A stretch of DNA of 64,000 nt from Streptomyces fructofermentans (GCF_014651055.1 NZ_BMWD01000009.1:169392-233391), one strand, 5' to 3'; shown: positions 1 through 9,251, counted from the stretch's first letter. Numbers and translations are program-made. The notes: generated from the letters alone by a model not told the origin.

Positions 1-28
1 CCCCACTCGCGTGTCGTCGGCCGGCCGC

Positions 29-3000
29 TCAGCCCGCCAGGCAGGCCGGGCCGAGCAGCACCTTCAGGTCGCCGAAGAGCGCGGGGTCCGGCTTCACCCG
101 GTGCCGGTCGAGCCGCAGCACCGTGGTCCTGCTCGGGCCCTGGAGCCTGATCCGCACCTCGCTCTCGCCCTTGTGGTGGGTGAGGATCTCGCCGAGCCTG
201 CTGATCATGGGCGGGGTCACCTTCAGCGCCGGGATGGTGAGGATCACGGGCGCGTTGGTGCCGGCGTTCGACAGGTCCGGGACCTGGAGCTCCATGGCCA
301 CGAGGCGCGGCACGTCCTCGCGCTTGTCGAGGCGTCCCTTGACGAAGACCACGGCGTCCTCGACGAGCTGGGTCGACACGAGCTGGTAGGTCGCGGGGAA
401 GAACATGCACTCGATCGAGCCCGCCAGGTCCTCGACGGTGGCGATCGCCCAGGCGTTGCCCTGCTTGGTCATCTTGCGCTGGAGGCCCGAGATGATGCCG
501 CCGATGGTCACGACCGCGCCGTCCCCGTGCTCGCCGCCGGTGAGCTGCGAGATGCCCGCGTCCGCCTTGTCGGACAGCACGTGCTCCAGGCCGAAGAGCG
601 GGTGGTCGGAGACGTACAGGCCGAGCATCTCCCGCTCCTGGGCGAGCAGGTAGACCTTGTCCCACTCGTCGGTCGTGAAGTCGACGTCGAGGCCGAAGCC
701 GGGCTCGGTGCTCTCCTCCTCGCCCATGCCGCCGAAGAGGTCGAACTGCCCCTCGGCCTCCTTGCGCTTGACCGCGACCACGTTGTCGATCATGGGCTCG
801 AACTGCGCGGTGAGGCCCTTGCGGGTGTGGCCCATCGTGTCGAAGGCGCCGGCCTTGATGAGCGACTCGGTGGTGCGCTTGTTGCAGGCGACCGCCTCGA
901 CCTTGTCGAGGTAGTCGGGGAAGGAGGCGTACTTCCCCTTGGCCTTGCGGCTGCGGATGATCGACTCGACGACGTTGGTGCCGACGTTGCGGACGGCGGA
1001 GAGGCCGAAGAGGATCACGTCGTCGCCCTGGGCGGCGAAGTTCTGCTCGGACTCGTTCACGTTCGGCGGGAGCACCTTGATGCCCATGCGGCGGCACTCG
1101 TTGAGGTAGACGGCCGACTTGTCCTTGTCGTCCTTGACCGAGGTGAGCAGCGCGGCCATGTACTCGGCCGGGTAGTTCGCCTTGAGGTAGCCGGTCCAGT
1201 ACGAGACCAGTCCGTACGCGGCGGAGTGGGCCTTGTTGAAGGCGTAGCCGGCGAACGGGACCAGGACGTCCCACAGGCCCTGGATCGCCTCGTCGCTGTA
1301 GCCGTTCTTCTTGGCCCCGGCCTGGAAGATGGTGAAGTTCTTCGCCAGTTCCTCGGGCTTCTTCTTGCCCATCACGCGGCGCAGGATGTCGGCCTCGCCG
1401 AGCGAGTACCCGGCGATGATCTGGGCGGCCTTCTGGACCTGCTCCTGGTAGACGATCAGGCCGTAGGTGACCGCGAGGACCTCCTCGAGCGGCTCCTCCA
1501 GCTCCTTGTGGATCGGCGTGATCTCCTGGCGCTTGTTCTTGCGCTCGGCGTAGTTGATGTGCGAGTTCATGCCCATCGGGCCCGGCCGGTAGAGGGCCGA
1601 GACGGCGGAGATGTCCTCGAAGTTGTCGGGCTGCATCTGGCGGAGCAGCGAGCGCATCGGGCCGCCGTCGAACTGGAAGACGCCGAGGGTGTCGCCGCGG
1701 CAGAGCAGTTCGAAGGTCTTGGGGTCGTCCAGCGGGAGCGCGAGCATCTCCAGGTCGACGCCCTTGTTGGCCTTCACCATCTTGATGGCGTCGTCCATGA
1801 TCGTGAGGTTGCGCAGGCCGAGGAAGTCCATCTTCAGCAGGCCCAGCGACTCGCACTGGGGGTAGTCCCACTGCGTGATGGTCACGCCGTCGGTGTGCCG
1901 CACCCAGATCGGGGCGTGGTCGACGATGGGCTCGCTGGACATGATCACGCCGGCGGCGTGCACGCCCATCTGCCGGACCAGGCCCTCGACGCCCTTGGCG
2001 GTGTCGATGACCTTCTTGACGTCCGGCTCGTTCTCGTACATCCCGCGGATCTCGCCGGCCTCGCCGTAGCGGGGGTGCTTGGGATCGGTGATGCCGTTCA
2101 GGTCGATGCCCTTGCCGAGGACGTCGGCGGGCATCGCCTTGGTGAGCCGGTCGCCCATCGCGTACGGGTAGCCCAGCACGCGCGCGGAGTCCTTGATGGC
2201 GTTCTTCGCCTTGATCTTGCCGTACGTGCCGATCATGGCGACCTTGTCGGCGCCGTACTTCTCGGTCACGTACCTGATCACCTCGACGCGCCTGCGCTCG
2301 TCGAAGTCGATGTCGACGTCGGGCATGGAGACGCGCTCGGGGTTGAGGAACCGCTCGAAGATCAGGCCGTGCGGGATCGGGTCGAGGTCGGTGATGCCCA
2401 TGGCGTAGGCGACGATCGAGCCGGCCGCGGAGCCGCGGCCGGGGCCCACCGCGATGCCCTGGTTCTTCGCCCACATGATGAAGTCGGCGACGACGAGGAA
2501 GTACCCCGGGAACCCCATCTGGATGATGACGTCCATCTCGTACTCGACCTGCTTCTGGCGGTCGTCGGGGACGCCGCCGGGGAAGCGGCGCTCCATGCCG
2601 AGCCGGACTTCCTCCTTGAACCAGGTGACCTCGGTGAAGCCCTCGGGGATGTCGAACTTCGGCATGAGGTTCTTCGCCTCGAACATGCCGGTCGTGTCGA
2701 TCTGCTCGGCCACGAGGAGGGTGTTCGCGCAGCCCTCCTGCCAGGCGTCCGAGGAGTCGACCGCGTACATCTCGTCCGTCGACTTCAGGTAGTAGCCGGT
2801 GCCGTCGAAGCGGAAGCGGTCCGGGTCGGAGAGGTTCTTGCCGGTCTGGATGCACAGCAGGGCGTCGTGGGCGGTCGCCTCGTGCGCGTACGTGTAGTGC
2901 GAGTCGTTCGTCACCAGCGGCGGGATGCCGAGCTTCTTGCCCACCCTCAGCAGGTCGTCGCGGACCCGGCGCTCGATGTCGATGCCGTGGTCCATCAGCT

Positions 3001-3568
3001 CCAGGAAGTACCGGTCCTTGCCGAAGATGTCCTGGTACTCGGCGGCCGCCTTGACCGCCTCGTCGAACTGGCCGAGGCGCAGCCGGGTCTGGAGCTCGCC
3101 GGAGGGGCAGCCGGTGGAGGCGATGAGCCCCTCCGACCACTGGGAGATCGTCTCCTTGTCCATCCGGGGCCACTTCTGCAGCCAGCCCTCCGCGTACGCG
3201 TCCGAGGAGAGCTTGAAGAGGTTGTGCAGCCCCGTCCGGTTCGCGGCCCAGATCGTCTTGTGGGTGTAACCGCCCGAACCGGACACGTCGTCGCGCTTCT
3301 GGTGCGGCTGGCCCCACTGGATCTTGCGCTTGTTGCGCCGGGACTCGGGGGCGACGTACGCCTCGATGCCGATGATCGGCGTGACGCCCGCCTTCTTCGC
3401 CGTGTGGAAGAAGTCGTAGGCCCCGTGGAGGTTGCCGTGGTCGCTCATCGCGATATGGGTCATGCCCATGTCGTTGCACGCGTCGAACATGTCCTTGAGC
3501 CGCGCGGCACCGTCCAGCAGCGAGTACTGGGTGTGGACGTGCAGGTGCGTGAACGGCGGCTTTGACAC
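29..3568 (-). CDS. dnaE: DNA polymerase III alpha subunit
   Basis: This is the replicative DNA polymerase catalytic subunit (1179 aa), acting at the chromosomal fork. The N-terminal PHP domain shows HLHVHTQYSLLDGA near residue 8. The C-family polymerase active-site motif PDVDIDFD lies near residue 415, with the helix-hairpin-helix region after it. An OB-fold nucleic-acid binding segment lies at about 1015-1110. The length is normal for an actinobacterial DnaE1. The start is GTG at 3568, with GGAGG eight bases upstream. It diverges from the DUF2252 gene across a 245-bp gap. The stop is 28 bases from the window edge. Identity is certain from the full-length domain order. Confidence 0.98.
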   Translation of the reverse strand: MSKPPFTHLHVHTQYSLLDGAARLKDMFDACNDMGMTHIAMSDHGNLHGAYDFFHTAKKAGVTPIIGIEAYVAPESRRNKRKIQWGQPHQKRDDVSGSGGYTHKTIWAANRTGLHNLFKLSSDAYAEGWLQKWPRMDKETISQWSEGLIASTGCPSGELQTRLRLGQFDEAVKAAAEYQDIFGKDRYFLELMDHGIDIERRVRDDLLRVGKKLGIPPLVTNDSHYTYAHEATAHDALLCIQTGKNLSDPDRFRFDGTGYYLKSTDEMYAVDSSDAWQEGCANTLLVAEQIDTTGMFEAKNLMPKFDIPEGFTEVTWFKEEVRLGMERRFPGGVPDDRQKQVEYEMDVIIQMGFPGYFLVVADFIMWAKNQGIAVGPGRGSAAGSIVAYAMGITDLDPIPHGLIFERFLNPERVSMPDVDIDFDERRRVEVIRYVTEKYGADKVAMIGTYGKIKAKNAIKDSARVLGYPYAMGDRLTKAMPADVLGKGIDLNGITDPKHPRYGEAGEIRGMYENEPDVKKVIDTAKGVEGLVRQMGVHAAGVIMSSEPIVDHAPIWVRHTDGVTITQWDYPQCESLGLLKMDFLGLRNLTIMDDAIKMVKANKGVDLEMLALPLDDPKTFELLCRGDTLGVFQFDGGPMRSLLRQMQPDNFEDISAVSALYRPGPMGMNSHINYAERKNKRQEITPIHKELEEPLEEVLAVTYGLIVYQEQVQKAAQIIAGYSLGEADILRRVMGKKKPEELAKNFTIFQAGAKKNGYSDEAIQGLWDVLVPFAGYAFNKAHSAAYGLVSYWTGYLKANYPAEYMAALLTSVKDDKDKSAVYLNECRRMGIKVLPPNVNESEQNFAAQGDDVILFGLSAVRNVGTNVVESIIRSRKAKGKYASFPDYLDKVEAVACNKRTTESLIKAGAFDTMGHTRKGLTAQFEPMIDNVVAVKRKEAEGQFDLFGGMGEEESTEPGFGLDVDFTTDEWDKVYLLAQEREMLGLYVSDHPLFGLEHVLSDKADAGISQLTGGEHGDGAVVTIGGIISGLQRKMTKQGNAWAIATVEDLAGSIECMFFPATYQLVSTQLVEDAVVFVKGRLDKREDVPRLVAMELQVPDLSNAGTNAPVILTIPALKVTPPMISRLGEILTHHKGESEVRIRLQGPSRTTVLRLDRHRVKPDPALFGDLKVLLGPACLAG

Positions 3569-3813
3569 GGCTTCGGCCTCCAGGAAGAACGGGCGTCGAC
3601 GGTTTCCCGACAGGCTGCGGACAGTCTGGGGGACAGCGTCGAAGTCTATGCCCGGGCACTGACACGGAGTGGTCTCTCCCCCGTACCTTCAGGCGGGGGA
3701 ACCGGGCACTCCCGTGTCCGCCCGTCCGTTGTGACCTGACGGAGACATCCGTTCCGGCGGAGGGTGCTCCGTCCCACCCGTCAAGCACCACCTGCACCAG
3801 GAGGCACCCAGCG
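3569..3813. promoter_or_regulatory. Divergent intergenic region dnaE / DUF2252
   Basis: This 245-bp gap must carry the promoters of dnaE (leftward) and of the DUF2252 gene (rightward). I see no gene in it. Short GC-rich stretches near 3680-3705 can form weak hairpins, but no clear operator or riboswitch stands out. The ribosome binding site of the rightward gene (AGGAGG at about 3799) lies at its right end. Confidence 0.45.
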
Positions 3814-5142
3814 ATGTCGGTTCCGCAGCTCAGCGACGAGCAACGCGGCGATGAGATCCTCGCCGTCTTCGACACCGCCTTCGGCGAACTGCTGGCCGCC
3901 GACCCGGCCGCGTTCCGGGTGAAGTTCCGGAAGATGGCCGCCTCGGCGTTCGCCTTCTACCGGGGCACGGCGTGCCTCTTCTACCACGACCTCGGCCAGG
4001 AGCGCCGGGGCGGACCGTACCTGGACGAGCGGACCTCGCGGGTGTGGATCCACGGTGACCTGCACGCCGAGAACTTCGGCACGTACATGGACTCCCAGGG
4101 CCGCCTGATCTTCAATGTCAACGACTTCGACGAGGCGTACGTCGGCCCCTTCACCTGGGACCTCAAGCGCCTGGCGGCCTCCGTGGCGCTGATCGGCTAC
4201 GCGAAGGCGCTCTCCGACGAGCAGATCACCGAGCTGGTGCGGGTCCTCGGCGCGGCGTACCGCGAGCGGATCCACGCCCTGGCCACCGGCGCCAAGAGCG
4301 ACGAGGTGCCGCCCTTCACCCTGGACACCGCGCAGGGGCCGCTCCTGGACGCGCTGCGCGACGCCCGCTCGCTGACCCGCTTCGGCCTGCTCGACTCGAT
4401 GACCGAGATCCGGGACTTCGAGCGCCGCTTCGCGCCGGGCGGCGGCTCCATCGAGCTGGACGCGGCCACCCGCTACAAGGTGCTCGCGGCCTTCGACGGC
4501 TACCTGGAGACGCTGCCCGAGTCCTCCCTCACCCGCCCGGACTCGTACCGGGTGAAGGACGTCGTGGGCCGGCGGGGCATCGGCATCGGCTCGGCGGGGC
4601 TGCCGTCGTACAACATCCTCCTGGAGGGCGCCACGGACGCCCTGGAGAACGATGTGGTGATCTACATCAAGCAGGCGCAGACCCCGGCCGTCTCCCGGCA
4701 CGTCACGGACGCCGCGATCCGCGACTACTTCCAGCACGAGGGCCACCGCACGGTGATCTCGCAGCGCGCCCTCCAGGCTCACGCGGACCCGTGGCTGGGC
4801 TGGACCGAGCTGGACGGCACGGGCCAGCTGGTCGCCGAGGTCTCGCCGTACGCGGTCGACCTCGACTGGGGCGACATCGACGACCTGGAGGAGATCGCGG
4901 CGGTCGTCGCCGACCTGGGCCGGTCCACCGCGACGATGCACGCGGCGGCGGACGACGAGAGCGGCCACTCGGAGCTGGTGCCGTTCTCCACGGAGCGTGC
5001 CATCGACGCGGCGATCGCCGCCGACGAGGACGGCTTCGGCGATCTCCTCGTCGGCTTCGCCCACGAGTACGGGGCACGCGCGCGCGCCGACCACCAGATC
5101 TTCGTGGACCTGTTCCGCAACGGCCGGATTCCCGGCCTGTAG
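3814..5142 (+). CDS. DUF2252 family protein, kinase-like fold
   Basis: A 442-aa soluble protein of the DUF2252 family, whose function is not established. The sequence carries an aminoglycoside phosphotransferase-like catalytic signature: HGDLHAENF near residue 80 (catalytic-loop type HGDxHxxN) and NDFDE near 103 (metal-binding DFD type), followed by WDLKRLAAS. This suggests a small-molecule phosphotransferase or a derived nucleotide-binding protein; that is inference. The ATG at 3814 is chosen over upstream in-frame starts because AGGAGG lies just ahead and the upstream translation has no family character. It is a single gene that diverges from dnaE and is followed by a 94-bp gap. Confidence 0.85.
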   Translation: MSVPQLSDEQRGDEILAVFDTAFGELLAADPAAFRVKFRKMAASAFAFYRGTACLFYHDLGQERRGGPYLDERTSRVWIHGDLHAENFGTYMDSQGRLIFNVNDFDEAYVGPFTWDLKRLAASVALIGYAKALSDEQITELVRVLGAAYRERIHALATGAKSDEVPPFTLDTAQGPLLDALRDARSLTRFGLLDSMTEIRDFERRFAPGGGSIELDAATRYKVLAAFDGYLETLPESSLTRPDSYRVKDVVGRRGIGIGSAGLPSYNILLEGATDALENDVVIYIKQAQTPAVSRHVTDAAIRDYFQHEGHRTVISQRALQAHADPWLGWTELDGTGQLVAEVSPYAVDLDWGDIDDLEEIAAVVADLGRSTATMHAAADDESGHSELVPFSTERAIDAAIAADEDGFGDLLVGFAHEYGARARADHQIFVDLFRNGRIPGL

Positions 5143-5236
5143 CCGCCGGCCCGCCCACCGCGGGGGCGGGGCCCCGAGGATCACAGGAAACCTTTAGGGG
5201 TCCCTTACAGGAGGACGTGACAGACTCTCCAGCGCT

Positions 5237-5920
5237 ATGGACATATCCGGGATACAGCTCAGGGCCGTGCGCGCGGCGCTGTTCACGGCGGTCGTCGTGA
5301 CGCTCAGCACCGCGTCGCACGTCCTGCTGTCCCGGGCCCCGCTGCCGCTGGTCACCGTGGCCGTGACCGGCGGCGCGATCTTCGCCGTCGCGTACGCGCT
5401 GGCGGGCCGCGAGCGGGGCTTCGGGCGGATCGCCGCCCTGCTGGTCCCGCTGGAGCTGGCCGCCGACACGCTGTTCACCACCGGCCAGCACGCCTGCTAC
5501 GGCGAGACGGGCGGGCCGGTGGCCGGCCCGCTGCGCTCGGTCGGCCTGGACGTCCTGTGCGGCGGCCAGGTCGGAGCCCCGCTGGCCCGGGTCACGGGTG
5601 AGCGGGGCGAGCGAGCCGCGGCCCTGTTCGCGGACGCCGATCCGGCCGCCGCCTGGCTGCTGCTCGGCGCGCACGTCGCGGTGGGCCTCGCCGCGGCGGC
5701 CTGGCTGCACCGCGGTGAGCGGGCGCTGGCCCAGCTCCTGCGCGCCGCGTCCGCCGCGACCTTCCGGCCGCTGATGGTCGCGGTCGCCGCCGTGGCCGTG
5801 CGCCGCACCCCGGCGCGCGGGCTGCCGCGCCCGACGCGCCGGTTCTCCGCGACGCGCACCCGGCTCCTCGTGTTCTCCCTGGGGCGGCGTGGACCGCCGT
5901 GCTCGGCACTCGCCGCCTGA
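5237..5920 (+). CDS. Conserved Streptomyces membrane protein
   Basis: A 227-aa protein with several hydrophobic segments (about residues 12-30, 36-55, 65-80 and 140-160) and a basic C-terminal tail ending GRRGPPCSALAA. I know no function for it, but similar proteins occur in other streptomycetes, so I take it as real. It ends 39 bases before the DsbA-like thioredoxin gene on the same strand, and a joint role in the cell envelope is a guess. The only strong purine-rich sequence upstream (AGGAGG at about 5210) is too far from the ATG for a normal ribosome binding site, so the start is uncertain. Confidence 0.7.
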   Translation: MDISGIQLRAVRAALFTAVVVTLSTASHVLLSRAPLPLVTVAVTGGAIFAVAYALAGRERGFGRIAALLVPLELAADTLFTTGQHACYGETGGPVAGPLRSVGLDVLCGGQVGAPLARVTGERGERAAALFADADPAAAWLLLGAHVAVGLAAAAWLHRGERALAQLLRAASAATFRPLMVAVAAVAVRRTPARGLPRPTRRFSATRTRLLVFSLGRRGPPCSALAA

Positions 5921-5959
5921 GCACGCCCCCCACCCGCCATCACCACGGAGAACACCATC

Positions 5960-6760
5960 ATGAGCAAGCGGAACAGCCAGGCCTCGAAGTCGGCCGCCCG
6001 TGAGCGTCTGCGCGTCGAGCGCGAGCGCCAGGCCAAGCGCGACAGGACGAAGCGCCAGGTCGTCGTGGCCGGTTCGATCGTCGCGGTCCTCGCGATAGCC
6101 GGCGGCATCGGCTACGCCGTCGTGCAGAACAGCGAACCCTCCGCGTGGGACGAGGCGAAGACCGCGAAGGTCGTCGCCCCCGCCAACACCAGCGGCAAGA
6201 ACGGCTCGACCATCACGGTCGGCGACTCCAAGACGGACAACACGGTCCACCTGTACGAGGACCCGCGCTGCCCCGCCTGCGCCTCCTTCGAGCAGACCAT
6301 CGGCGAGACCGTCAACAAGGGCATGGACGACGGCGACTACAAGCTCTCGTTCACCCTCGGCACCTTCCTCGACGGGAACCTCGGCGGCGACGGCTCGAAG
6401 AACGCGCTGAGCGCGCTCGGCGCCGCGCTGAACGTGAGCCCCGAGGCGTTCCTCGACTTCAAGACCGCGCTGTACTCCTCGAAGTACCACCCCGAGGAGT
6501 CGACCGACGAGTTCTCCAAGGACAGCTACCTGCTGGAGGTGGCGGACACGATCGACGCGCTGAAGGACAACAAGAAGTTCCAGGACGCCGTCGAGAAGGG
6601 CACGTACGACGCCTGGGCGATGCGGATGAGCAAGTCCTTCGACGACTCCAAGGGCGTCGACTCGACCCCGACCATCAAGATCAACGACAAGGTGATCACC
6701 AACCCGACCACCGTGGCCGATTGGGAGAAGGCGCTCAAGGACGCGGGCGTCACCAAGTAA
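5960..6760 (+). CDS. Membrane-anchored DsbA-like thioredoxin-fold protein
   Basis: A 266-aa predicted extracytoplasmic thiol-disulfide protein. It starts with a charged Lys/Arg-rich cytoplasmic segment (residues 1-34). One membrane anchor follows at about 35-55, then a thioredoxin-like domain with active-site CPAC at residues 104-107 and a cis-Pro region near VDSTPTIKIN. The fold and CxxC motif match the DsbA/Thioredoxin_4 family, which in actinobacteria oxidises or isomerises exported proteins. The substrate is unknown. It follows the membrane protein gene by 39 bases and probably shares its transcript. A strong hairpin lies just downstream. Confidence 0.9.
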   Translation: MSKRNSQASKSAARERLRVERERQAKRDRTKRQVVVAGSIVAVLAIAGGIGYAVVQNSEPSAWDEAKTAKVVAPANTSGKNGSTITVGDSKTDNTVHLYEDPRCPACASFEQTIGETVNKGMDDGDYKLSFTLGTFLDGNLGGDGSKNALSALGAALNVSPEAFLDFKTALYSSKYHPEESTDEFSKDSYLLEVADTIDALKDNKKFQDAVEKGTYDAWAMRMSKSFDDSKGVDSTPTIKINDKVITNPTTVADWEKALKDAGVTK

Positions 6761-6770
6761 CGCGCGGTAC

Positions 6771-6805
6771 AAGGGCGGGCGAACTCCTGCGGTTCGCCCG
6801 CCCTT
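6771..6805 (+). terminator. Hairpin terminator after the thioredoxin gene
   Basis: A perfect 14-bp stem (6771-6784 with 6792-6805) and a 7-base loop begin 10 bases after the thioredoxin stop codon. No long T tract follows, as is common in Streptomyces terminators. Confidence 0.75.
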
Positions 6806-6819
6806 TCGCGTCCGATGTC

Positions 6820-6848
6820 TTACCCCGCGACCTACTGATCAGTAATCT
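6820..6848 (+). promoter_or_regulatory. Putative phoD promoter with palindromic operator
   Basis: TTACCC (6820-6825) and TAATCT (6843-6848) are 17 bases apart and fit -35/-10 boxes. The -10 box ends 8 bases before the GTG start of phoD, so the message may be leaderless or nearly so. The spacer holds a perfect 12-bp palindrome, TACTGATCAGTA (6833-6844), which overlaps the -10 box by two bases and is placed where a repressor would block transcription. No clean GTTCACC-type Pho box was found. Confidence 0.5.
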
Positions 6849-6856
6849 GATCGGCC

Positions 6857-8515
6857 GTGACCAGTCGCAGAGCTCACTTCAACCTCAACTCCCCCAGCCC
6901 GCGCCGCCGTACGGTCGTCAAGGCCGCCGCCGCGACCGCCGTGCTCGCGGGCCCTCTCGCCGCCGCGGTACCGGCCCGCGCCGCCGCGGCGCCCGCGTTC
7001 CTGCACGGCGTGGCCTCCGGGGACCCGCTGCCCGACGGCGTCCTGCTGTGGACGCGGGTGACGCCCACGGCCGAGGCCGTACCCGGCTCGGGGCTCGGAC
7101 CCGACCTCGAGGTGGCCTGGACGGTGGCCTCGGACAAGTCGTTCACGAACATCGTGGCCGGCGGCTCCATCACGGCCTCCGCCGCCTCCGACCACACCGT
7201 CAAGGCGGACGTCCGCGGGCTGCGGCCCGCCACGGACTACTGGTTCCGCTTCTCCAGCGGCGGCACCGACTCCCCCGCCGCCCGCACCCGCACGGCCCCC
7301 GCCCACGACGACGCCGTGGCCGGGATGCGCTTCGGCGTGGTGTCCTGCGCCAACTGGGAGGCCGGCCACTTCTCCGCGTACCGGCACCTGGCGGCGCGCG
7401 GCGACCTGGACGCCTGGCTGCACCTGGGCGACTACATATACGAGTACGGGACCGGCGAGTACGGGACGCGCGACACCGTCGTACGGCCGCACGCCCCGGC
7501 CCACGAGATCGTCACCCTCGCCGACTACCGCACCCGGCACGGCCGTTACAAGACCGACCCGGACCTGCGGGCCCTGCACGCCGTGGCTCCCGTCATCGCC
7601 ATCTGGGACGACCACGAGTTCGCCAACGACGCCTGGTCGGGCGGCGCCGAGAACCACACCGAGGGGGCCGAGGGAGCCTGGGGCGCCCGCCAGTCGGCCG
7701 CCAAGCAGGCCTACTTCGAGTGGATGCCCGTGCGGCCCGCGACCGAGGGCACCACCTACCGCCGCCTGCGCTTCGGCAGACTGGCCGACCTCTCGCTGCT
7801 CGACCTGCGCTCCTACCGCTCGCAGCAGGCGGCCACCGGCAACGGCTCGGTGGACGACCCGGACCGCACGCTCACCGGGCGGGCCCAACTCGACTGGCTG
7901 AAGGCCGGGCTGAAGTCGTCGGACACCACCTGGCGGCTGGTGGGCAACTCCGTGATGATCGCGCCGTTCGCCATCGGCTCGCTCTCCGCCGAACTCCTGA
8001 AGCCCCTGGCCGAACTGCTCGGCCTGCCCAAGGAGGGCCTGGCCCTCAACACCGACCAGTGGGACGGCTACACGGACGACCGCCGCGAACTCCTCGCGCA
8101 CCTGAAGGCCAACGCGATCCGCAACACGGTCTTCCTCACCGGCGACATCCACATGGCCTGGGCCAACGACGTGCCGCACAACGCCGCCACGTACCCGCTG
8201 TCGGCCTCCGCCGCCACCGAGTTCGTCGTCACCTCGGTCACCTCGGACAACCTCGACGACATCGTCAAGGTCCCCGAGGGCACGGTCTCCGCGCTGGCGT
8301 CACCGCTCATCCGCGCCGCCAACCGGCACGTCCACTGGGTCGACACCGACCGCCACGGCTACGGCGTCCTGGACCTGACCGCCGAACGGGCGCAGATGGA
8401 CTACTACGTCCTGTCCGACCGCACTTCCCCCGGCGCGACGGCGTCCTGGGCCCGTTCGTACCGTACGCGCAGCGGAACTCAGAAGGTCGAGCGCTCGTAC
8501 GACCCCGTGGGCTGA
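6857..8515 (+). CDS. phoD: PhoD-like alkaline phosphatase, Tat-exported
   Basis: A 552-aa secreted phosphodiesterase/alkaline phosphatase that releases phosphate from organic esters outside the cell. A twin-arginine signal peptide is clear: SPRRRTVVKAAAAT at residues 14-27, then an Ala-rich hydrophobic stretch and a likely cleavage at about 45. The mature part begins with the family N-terminal domain (FLHGVASGDP). It shows metal-ligand segments of the metallophosphatase fold: VVSCANWE, HLGDYIYEYG, WDDHEFANDAW and LTGDIHMAWA. PhoD enzymes typically use Ca and Fe. The start is GTG at 6857 just after a -10-like box. The gene position matches the phoD I recall near dnaE in Streptomyces, where the gene belongs to the phosphate-starvation regulon. 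Confidence 0.93.
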   Translation: MTSRRAHFNLNSPSPRRRTVVKAAAATAVLAGPLAAAVPARAAAAPAFLHGVASGDPLPDGVLLWTRVTPTAEAVPGSGLGPDLEVAWTVASDKSFTNIVAGGSITASAASDHTVKADVRGLRPATDYWFRFSSGGTDSPAARTRTAPAHDDAVAGMRFGVVSCANWEAGHFSAYRHLAARGDLDAWLHLGDYIYEYGTGEYGTRDTVVRPHAPAHEIVTLADYRTRHGRYKTDPDLRALHAVAPVIAIWDDHEFANDAWSGGAENHTEGAEGAWGARQSAAKQAYFEWMPVRPATEGTTYRRLRFGRLADLSLLDLRSYRSQQAATGNGSVDDPDRTLTGRAQLDWLKAGLKSSDTTWRLVGNSVMIAPFAIGSLSAELLKPLAELLGLPKEGLALNTDQWDGYTDDRRELLAHLKANAIRNTVFLTGDIHMAWANDVPHNAATYPLSASAATEFVVTSVTSDNLDDIVKVPEGTVSALASPLIRAANRHVHWVDTDRHGYGVLDLTAERAQMDYYVLSDRTSPGATASWARSYRTRSGTQKVERSYDPVG

Positions 8516-8520
8516 GCCCC

Positions 8521-8554
8521 CGGCCGGCCGGACGGGGGCGTGTCCGGCCGGCCG
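8521..8554. terminator. Bidirectional hairpin between convergent genes
   Basis: A perfect 13-bp stem (8521-8533 with 8542-8554) and an 8-base loop sit in the 50-bp gap between the ends of phoD and the leftward hydrolase gene. It probably stops transcription from both sides. Confidence 0.75.
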
Positions 8555-8565
8555 CGCACGGTCGG

Positions 8566-9135
8566 CTAGAGGGTGTCGAGGAAGCCGAGCGCCACCCGCC
8601 AGGTGGCCTCGGCCGCCTCCTCGTCGTAGTCCGGCAGTCCGGGGTCGGTGTAGAGGTGCCCGGCACCCGGGTACCGGTAGACCTCCACGTCCGCGCCCAC
8701 CCTGCCCATCCGGAGGTACCAGGCGCCCAGCCAGTCGTCGGGTTCGAAGGCGTCCGGCTCGGCGACGTGCAGTTGGACCGGCAGGTCGTCCACCGAGGCG
8801 CTCTCCGCGATGTCGGAGGTGCCGTGCAGGAGCAGCAGCCCGCGGGCCTTGTCGTCGCCGAGCGCCAGGGTCTGCGCGGTCGCCGCGCCGAACGAGAAGC
8901 CCGCGTACACGAGTCCCCGCTCCGAGTACGGGGCCGCGGCCAGGATCGCGCGCCTGAGCAGTTCGTCCTTGCCCAGCTCGTCCTTGAGGGCCATGCCCTC
9001 CTCGACCGTCCCGAACGTGCGCCCCTCGAAGAGGTCCGGGGTCCACACCTCGTGGCCCGCCGCGCGCAACCGGTCCGCCGCGTCACGCACCGCGGGCCGC
9101 AGGCCGTAGGTCGAGTGGAAGAGCATGATGTTCAT
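8566..9135 (-). CDS. Dienelactone hydrolase family alpha/beta hydrolase
   Basis: A 189-aa cytoplasmic alpha/beta hydrolase of the dienelactone hydrolase family. The nucleophile elbow is GFSFG, so the nucleophile is serine rather than the cysteine of classical dienelactone hydrolase. The acid is probably the Asp in VAEPDAFEPDDW and the base the His in GAGHLYTD. An esterase or lactonase role is likely; the substrate is unknown. The ATG at 9135 (MNIMLFHSTYG) is chosen because the family N-terminus starts there; the extra 20 residues upstream are not family-like. It is a single gene, convergent with phoD. Confidence 0.88.
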   Translation of the reverse strand: MNIMLFHSTYGLRPAVRDAADRLRAAGHEVWTPDLFEGRTFGTVEEGMALKDELGKDELLRRAILAAAPYSERGLVYAGFSFGAATAQTLALGDDKARGLLLLHGTSDIAESASVDDLPVQLHVAEPDAFEPDDWLGAWYLRMGRVGADVEVYRYPGAGHLYTDPGLPDYDEEAAEATWRVALGFLDTL

Positions 9136-9238
9136 GGGGCCCATGGTGCCAGCCGCCACCGGCAAACCCGCGACAGGGCATGATTCAGGCCACACGCCCG
9201 AGGGCGGGACCCCATGTTAGGGACCCCCGGATGGCGGT

Positions 9239-9244
9239 TACGGT
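9239..9244 (+). promoter_or_regulatory. Candidate leaderless -10 box for the MscS gene
   Basis: TACGGT ends 7 bases before the ATG at 9252. This is the spacing expected if transcription starts at the first codon, and it favours 9252 over the ATG at 9231. Confidence 0.45.
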
Positions 9245-9251
9245 CGAAGGC

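Noticed and set aside
11..3565. A 1184-codon open frame on the plus strand opposite dnaE
   Set aside because: Its protein is rich in Val, Leu, Arg, Asp and His with no domains, the usual antisense product of a GC-rich gene; dnaE on the other strand is unmistakable.
4703..6772. A 689-codon minus-strand frame across three plus-strand genes
   Set aside because: It runs antisense to DUF2252, the membrane protein and the thioredoxin gene and has only low-complexity Arg/Gly/Ala sequence.
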